Origin: Dipylidium caninum
Lineage: Eukaryota; Platyhelminthes; Cestoda; Cyclophyllidea; Dipylidiidae
Direction: 5' to 3'
Assembly: GCA_017562135.1 (NCBI GenBank)
Contig: QEYB01000368.1
Coordinates: 806,001 to 870,000, forward strand
Length of the DNA: 64,000 nucleotides
This document shows, one piece after another, positions 10,660 through 22,782 of this stretch (position 1 is its first letter; every line of letters starts with the position of its first letter). The translations under genes were made by a program, and so were the position numbers. The notes beneath the pieces were generated by a model. The model was given only the letters and a program-made list of their open reading frames with translations. It did no database searches and had not been told where the DNA came from.

Positions 10660-13600
10660 TCGGAAAACCTGTAGTCAATCGTAAAAGGCTCAGAATGAAA
10701 AGTAAATAAGTAAAGGAACCATTTTATGTACAGATAGAATGAAAGTTCGCAGAGGTGCATGACGGACTCTCCTTGTGGGAAGCCCGCATATCTCGGAAGG
10801 AAACGGCCATGCTTAGGGTGGACGAGCAATGGGCGATGCGGCAGAATGGGAAAGTTTGTGCGCCTGTCTTCGCCCCAAGGGAATGCTGGTGAAGTAGATG
10901 CACTGTCAGGAGGTGCGTTATGTATTTTTGGCGAATTTGGCCTCCGGTCAAAATCCAAGCCCATAAAGACGCCTGTAGTACTCACCCTTTCGACAAACCA
11001 GTTAAAACCTATTTGGTTGTCCTTCGAGAATAAAATGCTCAATTGCTAGTAGGAGCAATTTAAAGTTTGTAGGCTGGTCTTAAGTGTCGAACCATCTGAG
11101 AAGGAATCTCTTCGCTGTCACCGAGTAAACTGCCGCATATGGTCTGTTGACTCTAATGGTCATCACAGTGCGACAGCTGGATGATGACAACATCCTTTAA
11201 CCCGCCGATTACCTTTACGAACTGGAACTACAGCACTTTAATGGAGGAGAATTTTCTCTCCTGTCTGCTGGTAGTTGACATGAAATTGATGCTTCACTGA
11301 AATCATAATCGTCCAACTGTTGCGTCTCGAGGCGTTACGCGGAGCGAGACAAGTCTGCCGAAAATGAGAGACTGACGAGCAAATCGGTCATTTGCATTTT
11401 TTCTCAACTACGACAGGGTCACAAACGTAGGACAACTACTTAAAGGAATGATGAAACAACGCGAAAATAAAAGTAATCTCTGCGATGCCACAAAAATCAG
11501 GGCGTGTTGTATGCAAAAGTCAGCGAATTCGACTGGATAGACCCTAACGCCTCCACCTCTGCATTTTAAAGGGGCATTCAGAGTAGTTTAGCTTAACCTT
11601 GCTCACCTCAATTATAACTTAGGCGACACTAATATGTTTCTCTATGGGGAATTATTTATACCAAAAAACGAGGAGACAAACCAATGAGGTGGGCAGTTGG
11701 GTGTCCGGCCAATCCTCTTTGACGAAACGATCATTTGGGAATGGGGAGAGTGTCGGTGTGTGTGTGTGCGTGCGGGAGAAAAGAAATTCGGGTGCGAGCC
11801 AATTGTGAGGGGAAAATGCTCATTTCATCGTCCAAAGGCAACCGACACAAGCGCATGCTGTGACGTGACTGCCGTCGGGCTGCCCACCGTTGCCACAGAC
11901 CGAGAAAATACGTCGTAAAGGTGACACAGAGAAGTAGTGCGTGTGCCTCGAGGTGTCGAGAATGGGATCGCAATAACCCAACGGAAGGCTCGTTAATGCG
12001 CATTCCTCAAGCTCGTTTGGTGCGACAGTCGCATGGCGAGGGGATATACTGCTCAGTTAGAGATGAATTGTGCGCGAAAAAGAGGAGAATAGGGCTAATT
12101 CGTTTTTAATTGGGTCTCTCACGGCCTGCTCAGGCACAGTGGGCTCGGTTTCCAGATGTGGTGCTGGTGAGCGTTTTATGCACCGTCTGCCAAAGAATTA
12201 CGAGAGAATGTTTGTTGTAGGGATGCAACTCGCACTCCTCCGTGTGAACTATAGTTGCGCGGGCCACAAGCCGGCGGTAAGAAGTCCATCCCCCTCGCAA
12301 GGTTTATTAATATGAGCTTGATAGAGGTCTTAGGTGCTGCAATGCATATAGGCAGATCTCGTTGCAAAAGACAGTTATCAAACCAAAATTAACTTCTGCT
12401 GCTACTTCAGCACGTCAGGTACCGCCATGAGGCGTAGTGCCGATATTTAAATGGGCTCAACTACTCAATAACCGCCTACGCGTCAGCTAATATCTAGAGT
12501 GATGAGATCTGCAGACGTTTTCAAGGGGACCTTACGGGGGAGGGTATTCAATGGAAGGCACAGAAGTACCAATGAAGAACGTCCACTTTCTGGGATCCAC
12601 ACTGGTTATGGAGGTCATTTTGGACAATTTCTTCCTTTTAGGGAATTCTTAATGCCTGCTGGCTCCGATCTCCCTCACAGGTAGTGTCCGATTGCTCAGG
12701 GGATTGGGTCCGAACTTAATAGAAAATGAAAATACGGTGCACGGACAGCTTGCCGCTTTGCCTCAGAGGGCTTAGCAAGGGGCTAAACTTCTTTAGCGTG
12801 CGACTTTTTGGGCAAGCAAGGCCGACTAATTCTCGGCTCTAACGCGTACGATTGCTGACGGCAGGCAAGTTTTCCCTGCCAGCTTAGGACAGAAGAAATT
12901 AAAGTCGGTGTTCTACCACACCGTTAGCAGAGAAATGCTACTCGATTTCAGCCTTGTTGATGTAATTCCACCCCTCCTCCACGCACAAACAACAGCCATC
13001 GACAAATTTGCGCGGAATAGAAGAGACGAAAGTAGGTGCTTGAGTAACTAGTCACATAGTTCGGTGGTAAATATCAGCTTCGGTGAGAAGAGGCGGTATG
13101 GTATTCTTCCATGTTGCTGGCCTGCACAAAGTGAGCAAACTGAACCCTGCCTCCGGTCAGAATTGAGTGGCCTCAACTCGGTAGGCGGATGAAGTGACTG
13201 CCTCGTCGAGGTGGGCGACTAGTGCGTACGGCTAGAGGGAACTATTCAGCTGTGCCATAGAGGAAGCACACCCGGGGTAAATGCGGTTAACATTGTCTGC
13301 GATTACCACCGTTGGCTCAGAACACCAGCAGCAGTTGCTCTCCGCGCTGCGCCATGTGCAGTCAAATGAACAAATTGTCCGCTGCCAAGGAAATTGTTCA
13401 ACAGTATTTCACGGTCTTTGCTCCGGCATTTGGTAGTTGACCTGAGAAGGTCTTCGCACATACAACTCCTAAAAGCACTTGCGATGCCTCTAAAAGGCGC
13501 TGTGCAGGTTCAAGTCCTCCTTAAGCAAATAGATAATTTGATTACTTATGTAGTCCCTTAAAATACATAGTGACGTCTGCATTCAATGGGTTTGTTGGCC

Positions 13601-16600
13601 AAATTCAAAGTGGGCTTAAACATCAGAGTAGTCCCCGTAAATTAACCCCTTCCATCTTGGATGCGCCGAGTCCTTGGGCTACCTCCTCTCATTTCCTCTC
13701 CTCATCGTTAACGTTTTTCTTGCTTTATTTGTGCCCCATCAAATACCAGACGTCTCGTCATCGTTTCATTAAAGGCAAAAATGCTGATTTTAGCGCCATT
13801 AAGGTTCTCCAGACTGTGTCGACTGGGACGAGAGCCCAATGAGAGAAGGAAGAAATACACAGAGCCGACTATTTGCCCTTCCACCAAGTGGCCCGCTAGT
13901 CGCGTAAACAAGGTTTAAAAGTAATTTAAAGCACACCGAGAGATGCGTTGACTTTGTCATGAGAAAAAAGGAAGCATCTGAGAGACTTTTAATCTGCCAA
14001 AGTGGCACTCATCTCAAGGGTGTAGCAGTCGTGGTCCCAGATCGCTGATTTTTCGCGTCTGCACGGCACAATGGCAGTGGGCACTTAAGCCTTAAGAAAT
14101 GGAGTTTTGTAAAAATAATTTGGAGCCGAAACTTTATGTCGAGTGGCCAGTGTCGCCTGCGTTGGAAATCCTCAGCACTGAAGCACAAACACAAACCCAA
14201 GCCAAATCCTAATTGGGGCAGCCCGCGTTAAAGTTAACCCCAACCCAACTTTTTAAAGTCCACATGGCTAGTATAAGTCAATGAGGACATGATTGTGTTG
14301 GCGCACATCTGTACAACATTCCACGCCCTTACGCGGCCTCAGTCCCCATTACGTGGCTGGAAGAATGAATTACTCCCAACACGTACGATTTTTGTAGCAC
14401 AAAATGTAAACTATCTTGCTAGCGATTCTACTTACCAGCAGTAAGTAGAATTGCGAATGTTACGGATTTCCGGTGTCAAGATTCTGTTCTTGCCCCAGTC
14501 AACCAGCCTGTTCATGTCCACCGGATTCTGCGCCACCACCTGCGATATCATTAGAGGTCGGGATCGCTCCCGCGCAGAGGACTGTGGGAACGTGGGCGAG
14601 AACCCCGACTTCCTTTTCAGAAGGTTCCCGGCTAGAAATAAGCTCCATACACAGACGACGCTGTTCTTTCCTCTCTCACGAGGCTTAAACAAATAGATGA
14701 CGCGAGATAAATCAACTTAGCATATGGTCTGCTACGCCCATTCACTTTTTCCTTAGTTTCATCACGCAAAGAAGAAGCTGACGATAAACATCCACCTGAG
14801 ACTCGGTCAAAACATTTATCATCTTTTGACAAAGGGTCCCTTAATAATAATGAAGAACCAAGGGGTCCACTGACGGCAGCAACCTACTACATACACACTA
14901 AGGAGGCTCAACACTCTCCGTCTGCCCCATTATTTGCGTGGGCGCTTAAGAATGAGTCTCTCCCTTGCATCGTGGACACCATAGTTGATTTGGCGCAAGG
15001 GAAACTACTCGGTAGCGCATTGGTTAGGCAATTCAGTTGTAAGTTGATCCGGACTCCTGACTTTCTGCACATCTTGCCACCTCAAAAAGAATGAGATCAC
15101 CTCCTCCTGGTAACATGTTGCCCACATAAGACCTCGGAGTCAAATGTCGAGCACTGCCTGACTCCACACTTTTGGCTTGCCCGTTAAGGCATATAAGGAT
15201 CTGTTAAAATTTAACGAAAGTGCCTGTGCCACAGTTCTATCACATTCAAACCCAAGCTTCAAATTCTTCATTGCTGATTTTCTAAGGTGACAGAACTAAC
15301 TGTAGGTGTATATTTCTACCACACCGAGAGCATTAATGCACTTGTATGAGTAAAAAGTGTTGCCAGCACGGAATTACTTATCAGAGGTTTTGCCTAGTCG
15401 GTTTTATTTCCTGAAATGGACGCATTAGTAAATTAGAATTTATATACTCCTGGCGAATTGCTTAAACAAATGCACTGACACTTATTTCTGAGGCAAGTGA
15501 ATTCCTGTCCACTACTGCTCTTTGGGTGGCGACTGCGACAACTCTCCCCCACCGCGATTTTGTACTTTCAGGTCACCGCGGCCCCCAACTGAATTGGCAG
15601 CCCGCGTTGGTGATATTCCTGATAGCCACCGCGTCTTCGCAAAGAATCCGCCATACGACCTGCAGCGGAGCCCATTTCCCCTTTCAAAGACGTAGTCAGC
15701 GTGGGGCGGAGGTGACACCGGCTGACGTGCATTGCCACAAGGCTTCGCACACGGCTGCGCCGCCGCCCGCGGACAAGGCCGTCCGCGGGCATCGATTGCT
15801 GCCTCGGTCTGCGCCCTCCCTGATTGGCCGGCCGCTGCATGCCCCATCGAACACAATCTGCTTCCGTTGATACCTGCTTTATCAAATGCTTCCTTAGGCA
15901 CATTAAGCGGTGAAGCTAACATTCCAAGAAAAATTGTTAAGTCAGTAAGATCTGTGTTTTAATAAAGGGTGGGGCGATGTAAGAGGACTAGGACGGGATG
16001 CGAAATTGCAGACGTCGCTTGGTGCCAAGCTTACATAGTTGGGAAGCAGAAGTGCGCGATTTTAAGAGGCTTTTTGGGGTATGTTAAATTTGACAGGTCT
16101 CCATTTGGGTTTGGTGACCGGTTGGGTTGCAGGTGAGGAGGTAGACGTCGATTCGCCAGCAGAGCTTTTTGCAACTGTGCCCGTCCACTGCCCGGTTGCT
16201 GGGTTTAGACCTGTTCAACAATAAAAGTAATGACTCTCTGAGGGGACGCAGTCATGAGAAATAAAAAGAAATTTGGTGGATATAGTATATGCAGGCAACT
16301 CCGCAATAAACGGTATACATGCGTACCTGAGGAAGATATGATCTCCAGCGAAGGATAACAATTGCTAAAAGTAGTCCCCTACCCAAAACTCCTGGAGTGG
16401 GAAAGGAAGTGAGAAGGGCAGATCCCTGCTCACTTATCCGGCACACACACTTGGCACCAAAATTAGCCACGCCTGATGCAGCATTGGTCTATTCCGTCAG
16501 TTATTTTCTCATTCAGGCTGTCAAGCCCCAAGGTGGCGTACGTGAGAAGTATTATTTTAAACCTATCCTGAAGACAATTGCAACTAGTAGTTACTAATTA

Positions 16601-17829
16601 GGCGGTCGACTTCACGGATAGGACGCTTCAAAGCGGACAGATTTAGGTACGCGCCATGTCTATCCCTGTTTACCGAGGCAAAGTGGATGATTTCGAGAGC
16701 CTTGACTAAATTGAGTCTGTATCGCTTTGAGCCTTCAAATTTACCTAACTACGGATAGGCAGGATAACCATTTCCCAACTTACCAAGGAACTTCCGAGTT
16801 TTGGTGTCTGTGGGGAAATAGGAGAATTCGACAAGATTACACTCTAGTCAAGTCAAAAGCTTGTCAAACCTTACTTAGGGTCCCACACATGAATAAGATG
16901 CTCGTGAACGCATTCCACAGACTGCCTCAGACATAAAGACGGAATTACTAAAAGAACTGACGCCGAGGTCACCCCACGCAATCACAGAAAACACAACGGA
17001 GCTGAGGCCGGGTTGCAAGCGCTTGGTGACGTTCTTTCAAGAAAAGAAGCGAAATAACAAGCTTGAATGTTTGCTAAAAGATTAGACATCACGTTTCTGT
17101 CCATCGTTCCTACGCGTCGACATAAGGACTTGTGACAACTTGTCGTCTACCATTTATGGAAGTGAGTGAGCGACCTCGGCCCACGAATAAGCCGGTTTGG
17201 TACAGGTATATTTTTATGTTTTGTTAAAATTCACTGCCGCAACAGGGAAATCCCATACTGGGAGATAAACGCTATTTTTAGGCTCCCCTGGCGACATCAA
17301 CAGCAGCATAAGAGTAATATTTTTCACGCCTTGCTTATTCGCCTAAACGACGGAACATAAATGTGGTATTCCTCGAAAGCCCTGAGATGTAAAGTATTTT
17401 GAGTTTAATTCATTGAGGCTGTGGGGAAAATGGTTGGCTGCTCCGTCCCCAACGTCGGCTAAGTTACAGGAGTACGTGTCCAGCCGCCAAACATCAGGGC
17501 TTGGACTTGTCTCCGTCCAACTTTTGGCAAGGTAGATGTTTTGGAGGCGTAGAGGATTTCGTTGAAAGTTGCTCACTGGATCGGCAATAAATATTCCCTT
17601 CCAGGCATGAGGACTCTCATTTCGTGAATGGACATTTGGCGGAAAAGACATTTGATTAGTGGACTTTGTTTGTGGACAACTCACGGTGGGTTTGATGGCC
17701 CGTTGGTTGAGGCCAAATGGACGCAGCCCAACTAGCCCCATCGGCTACGATATGCGCCTCTAAAAGAGCTAACCGGCCGCGGGGAAGGTAGGGTTGTCGG
17801 CGAGACCTCAGCGCACTGCCTTAACTCAC
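10660..17829. other. Long stretch with only weak coding candidates
   Basis: No family match. Three minus-strand segments could be downstream exons of the synaptopodin-like gene. 17343-17741 is 132 codons ending in a stop, with no repeats. 15512-15922 is G+C-rich with two long overlapping frames. 14432-14570 has a good GTAAGT donor after RNIRNSTYCW. None can be joined with certainty. A GT-rich tract lies at 11753-11775. Confidence 0.35.
11753..11775. repeat. GT-rich dinucleotide tract
   Basis: A short run of GT with GC interruptions (GGTGTGTGTGTGTGCGTGCG). Confidence 0.8.
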
Positions 17830-20800
17830 CTAGATTAGGCGGCTGGGGTCGCGGTGTTATTTTGCTCGTCCGCACAAGCTCAGTGAGAGAGCTTCGACTC
17901 TGCTGCAGAGACACCGGCGAAGGCGCTGACTGCTGCAGCGTTCGATATACCTGTTGCTGGTGCTGCGACTCCAACTTCGACACCAACTTGGGTCTTTCAG
18001 CCTGCTTAGGCTCTAGTACTGGCGCAGCCAAGCCCGTGCCTTCCACCTCCCAATTCTGAGCCTTAGCACGTCGCTTAGCAAACATCGTGCCACCGCGACT
18101 GCCTGAAGTATGGAGCGCTGCTGCAATGTCGAAACAGACTTGCGGCGAGATCTCGGTGTGAGTGCTCTTGGGGAAACGCCGCATCTTTTCTATAAACTCC
18201 TGTATTGAACGTGGCTGTCCCGGTGGCGGCGGCGGGGGTGGGGGCGCGGGAGGCACGCTTGATGTCAAGGAGGGAAAGCTTGGCGCCGCAGGAGGGGGTG
18301 GAGGTGGGGGTGCCGGCGGGATCATGTACTCAAGTTGTTGTGCCGTGGCCTGGTGTTGATCATTGTGGTTGAGAACGTCGTCGTCGCCGGCGCGTGAAAG
18401 GTAGGATGGAGGAGAGGTCAAGGTGGGAGGATTCAGAGTTGCAGAAGAACGTGAACTCGGCTACGCAGGCCCAGAGACAGGTGAGAAATAAAAAAAAAAC
18501 AAAAAAATGGACGCTACAAATGACAGCTGTAATACCGGAGCATGCCGTTAGTTACGCACGGTTTACAGCAATAACTGGAACAATGATGTTTGAATTATTC
18601 ATGCTTCTGGCACAATCTATTGGCTTTGAAGACCAAATTTGTGTTCTGGCGGACGAACACATTTGCCATCTCTACGGGAATTTTCAGACTCATACGCAGT
18701 TGGAGGTCTGGGACACGACACTTAGTCGGGGAAGATACTCGTCGGGATACTCAACGTATTTAGTTGACTGTCATTCTGTCAGCTTACATCGCCGAGCTCC
18801 AACAGGGTGTTTGTCCCATCGCTCGGGTGGACGCGAGCGGGACGCCGACTCTCGGCCCTAATGGCTGGGCGGTGGGCCAACTGGTGGTAGCCAAGCACCT
18901 CCATGCAGGATGCAAATGGCAGACAAAAGCCCAAAAGAAGGTCAAAGAATGATTCTCTTAAAATACCAAAAAGCATCCTGTCTCGTAGAAATCCTTCCAT
19001 GCAAGAGTAACTTCTGCAAGACGCATTCGTGGTGGCACACGCATACTTGGTGGGAGACTAACGTTTTCTAGGGGGTCAGGTATCGGCTCCGGACCCTCCT
19101 TCACGTATTTTTCCGCCCTTTGTTGCTGCACCTCGAACATGCGGGCGCCACGAGAACCCTGATTCACAGGAGCCTCGATGCTTTTTGCCACTCGGCGCGC
19201 CATTTCAATTTGCTCTTCTACGCTTGGGTAGTACACATTTGTCCCAGCGTAGAAGGCAGAATTGGCAAATGTGCGCTCTACAGAAGGAGATTAGCACAGA
19301 GGTTACATTATCTAGAAAAACTTCCTGACGGAACTTGGAATCAAGAAAATCCGAAAAAGCGCAGTTTGCAGTGTCAACAATAAGGTAATCCGCCAAACAT
19401 ATTTCCATCGCCGTGAACGTAGGGTCACTCGTTCCACTCAGGCCGACCGCACGGTGCATCGGTGCGGTCAGTTTAGCGTTTATTCAGCATCGCAAAAACG
19501 AAACCCTAGTTTTCGTGTAAGCGTAGGCAAATAGGCCGAATTCTACCCACAGTAGCTTACTTTTCTTTGCCAGGTCTCTTTAGGAAGGGAGACACAGCCA
19601 ATAGCTTTTTCAGGGGGATCGGAGTTGTACCTTGAGAAAAAGGCTGAATAATGTTTGGGTCTAGCAATGAAGGAACAGCCTCGCCGTTTTCAACTGTGTT
19701 GCGAAAACATGAAAATAAGGTCTGTTAGGGTCAGAGGAGAGCCTAAGACACGCAAAAGCATGCCCAGAGACAGAGAGGAAGCGAGTTTCACTCATGCAGA
19801 CTAGATTGTCAATGCGAAGACAAAGCTACCAGCCATTGTAACACGTGATGAAAGGCGACAGAGCTCGCGATGAATGTCCCACCTGTCATGCACAGCCTTT
19901 TTGATGGACAGTTCTGCCTTTTTTTGGCACATGGGAGAGCGTGTTATCAGTCTCACTAGCCCCCCCCTCCCCTCCCCCCCCCTATAAAATAATTCTCTCG
20001 TTGAACAGGTACCCTGACACTTGTAATTAACACTGGGATGCTCTGCAGTGCCTCGACAGTATCTGCACCAGACAAACGAAGGGTTTACTTTCCCCTGCCG
20101 GGAAATACGTATTGAGGTGGGAGGAGGAAAACTTGCTCCACAAACGTGTTTGATGGTGATGCCGCCGCGGTGAAGACGGGAGGTTTAGCGAAATACGAAG
20201 AGAGCATCTCCTGCCCTGACTCCGAGGTCAGGGGTCTAAGGACGCGTGGACTTCTCTAACGGGGCGGTAGATGCGCGAAACAGATGGCAGCAAAAATTGG
20301 ACAAGTGGGCTGTCGGCACTTTGCACTACAAGTTACGTCGAGGTTTGGATTCTGCTCCAGAGGATGCTAAATAAATGGGGAAGCCGAGGGTTGGACTCCA
20401 GGAAGCAGCCTTCTTCTTCTTCTTCTTCTTCTTCGTGTTTACTATTGGGGAAAAGAGGAGGCCTACAATGTACCAGGATGCACAGGGGAGAGGGGCTCAG
20501 CAGACTGGAGGAGCCGCGGACGATTGTTGGACACAGCTTTGTGGTGTCTTCCAAGGGCGACATGACATGGTTCAGGGGATGGGCTCATCTGCATCTGCCC
20601 ATCATTCCTCTTCTTTGTGCCCGGTGGTCTCAGGCGGGCACTTGCTACCGTCGTGCAGATGGGCTTCAGCACTACTCACACGACTTTCTTGTTACTTTTG
20701 AAGTTGGCGGCGCTTTGTCACGCTCCACATTTGTCCTCTTCTCCGAAGATTTAACGTAAAAACAGAGTTGATCTGGACAAAAATGGCGCAAATGATGGGT

Positions 20801-22782
20801 TTTTTAACGCTCTCACCACCTCCTCTCCGTGATTACATGATTAATTTCAGACGCCCTCCTTCTCCTGAGGCTTCCATTTTAATGGAATGAGAAGGCGCAA
20901 GAGTCCATGGAGCGTTGCATGCTACGAGGAAGGGACATCCCCTTTTCAGAGCTTATTTGGGGAAACATTTTTTCGCTGTAACTAGTGGTACATCAACGAA
21001 TTTGTACAGTAAGTGAAGTATCTCGAAAAAACATTTGGTCCGAAAGTTAATAATATATAAAAATTTACTCCAAGTACACTAACCACGTCGAAACCAATCA
21101 ACGATGATTGTACATTTGAACTCTCTTCGTATCAGCATCAAAAACAACAGCAAGCGTGTAAACAGCGGGTTCAATGGTGACACTTCTCTACGAAAGCGAC
21201 AGATTCGAAAAAGAACGGGGAAGAAAATGACGACTCTCCTGCGGGTTGCTCTCGCTAGAAGTTTATTTAAAATGTTATTCCTTTGCATAACAACGACGTG
21301 TCATCAATTCTCTCGTGTGAAGCTGACTGAACAGAGTGACGTTTGTGGCTTACTCTTGCTGGGCGGCGTCACCTTGGGTGCCTCAAATTCGTGCATGAGA
21401 CGATCCAGGGAGACGGGAGTAATGGTCGGGTCGGCGGGTTTAATCCGCCTCTGCTCTGGTGGCGTCGGCGGAGGTGGAGTCGGCTCCTTCCGCCAGGAGA
21501 GGTCAAGATCGCGTGAAGCCCGTCTCTTGCCGCACTAACTGGCCTCGGGCAGCGCTGGTGTCCAGGAAGAATGTCATCATCTGGGGCTTTCGACGCTCTC
21601 TCCTGCGTGCATATCAGCGGACAGCTTCATTTTGGTTTATCGGAACGAATATTGTTAAATAATGCGGCGTCCTTCGCCGACTTTGATGCGGTCGGGACGG
21701 TGATTGCAGTGGATTACATGTGCCACAACGTGTGTAAATAACGTAAGACTTTTGCTACTACGATAGGCTACTTCACAACTATGATTAAAAGGTTTGGGAT
21801 GAAGTTGGGAGAACCCGGCAAAGGTCTCAATTAACGGCACAACTGCTCTGATGGCAAAGATCGTTTGTGGACAGGTTTGGGGCGACAAAAAATGGAAGGA
21901 GGTGTGACCATGCTTCCGTACCTTTGAACAACTAGATCCAGTTCGTAGTTGGAACCGTTGATAATGTCTACCGCATAGGAACGGTTCAAACCCCTTGTTG
22001 AGTAATTATTGATGGCAAGAACAATGTCATTTTCACGAAGACCTGCCATTTCTGCTGGACTCTGTCGTCGAATCTAAAATATTCACACAATTTTCCTGCA
22101 TTTTTGAAAATTAAAAGTGAGAGGCAAGATGCACGCTACGACAGAATATGTTTGGCTAGGAACATGTGTACTGACAAACATTGCCGAGATCGTCTGCCAC
22201 GTGGGAAGCTCGTATCACATCGTGTAGGGTGGCTGGAAGCACCAACAAGAGGAGGTGACTCCCCCCCCCCCCGAGGCCGAAACGTCTGGGGACGTAATAC
22301 GAGCCTAAGCATTAAGATACCACATTCAGATTGGCGTAGACGTGCAAAAGGATGTAACCAGGCCGTTGGGAAAGGTTGTGTCATGGCTCACTGGCTTGAG
22401 GTCTCGCAGCCCGGCTCTTCCCCCCTCCGGCCGTATAAAAATAGTCAAAGTGCGCGAACTCGAGGGGCAGTCTCGAAATCACGGAGGCAGCTAGTCAACT
22501 TAGTCTGGGCTACGGCCGTAACCACTCGAGTGTGTATGCGAGATGTGTAGTCACAGAGAAAATATCTCTACTGGCATGTAGGGGAGGACGAAGGAAGAAG
22601 CCGAGGTGAAGGACAGAGAAATATGTGAAATGATCCCCCCATCGAGTGCAATTAGAGGCTGCAAACAAGATGTTCCTTAATCTCACTTGAGAAACAACAA
22701 GGGTGCCATTGAAGGTGTCTGCCAGTCGAAAGCCCCATGGCGGTCCCTGTCTCATTTTAATAACTCTCTCAATAGTCTGCAT
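17830..22782 (-). CDS. PDZ and proline-rich protein, synaptopodin-2/SYNPO2L-like
   Basis: Actin- and Z-disc-associated scaffold family of muscle and other contractile cells. Exon 1 (22782-22687, ATG start, 32 codons) and exon 2 (22073-21922) join in phase to a PDZ domain. It has the carboxylate loop PPWGFRL, then IRRQSPAEMAGLRENDIVLAINN, very close to the RRRSQAGRAGLRERDQLLAING of SYNPO2. A later exon (about 19278-19070) carries YYPSVEEQIEMARRVAKS and the motif GSRGARMFEVQQQRAEKY. The exon 18460-17830 (CCG acceptor to a perfect GTGAGT donor) carries two polyproline blocks and a second copy of the motif, GSRGGTMFAKRRAKAQNW. The intermediate exons between 21.9 and 19.3 kb and the 3' end below 17.8 kb were not settled; a stop-terminated candidate exon lies at 17343-17741. 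The PDZ plus duplicated motif makes the family call firm; orthology to one vertebrate member is not implied. Confidence 0.8.
18486..18507. repeat. A-rich tract beside an exon boundary
   Basis: A run of A broken by single C or T residues. On the minus strand this is a T-rich tract about 25 bases upstream of the acceptor of the 18460 exon, so it may act as its polypyrimidine tract. Confidence 0.6.
19960..19982. repeat. C-rich low-complexity tract
   Basis: Runs of C interrupted by single T residues, lying inside an intron of the synaptopodin-like gene. Confidence 0.8.
20411..20434. repeat. TTC trinucleotide microsatellite
   Basis: Eight perfect TTC units. Open frames crossing it read as poly-Ser, poly-Phe or poly-Glu and are artefacts of the repeat. 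Confidence 0.9.
22261..22272. repeat. Poly-C run of 12
   Basis: Twelve consecutive C residues in the first intron of the synaptopodin-like gene. Confidence 0.9.

Noticed and set aside
13496..13530. GGTTCAAGTCC, resembling a tRNA T-loop
   Set aside because: The flanking bases do not form the T-stem and no D-arm or acceptor stem could be folded upstream.
17862..18359. Plus-strand frames rich in Gly and Cys
   Set aside because: They are the antisense of the polyproline exon of the synaptopodin-like gene.
20271..20759. 162-codon plus-strand frame with poly-Ser, and its poly-Glu shadow on the minus strand
   Set aside because: Both are produced by the TTC microsatellite at 20411-20434 and lie inside an intron of the synaptopodin-like gene; no family match.
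22104..22550. 148-codon plus-strand frame across the poly-C run
   Set aside because: It lies in the intron between the two PDZ exons on the other strand and has no domain similarity.
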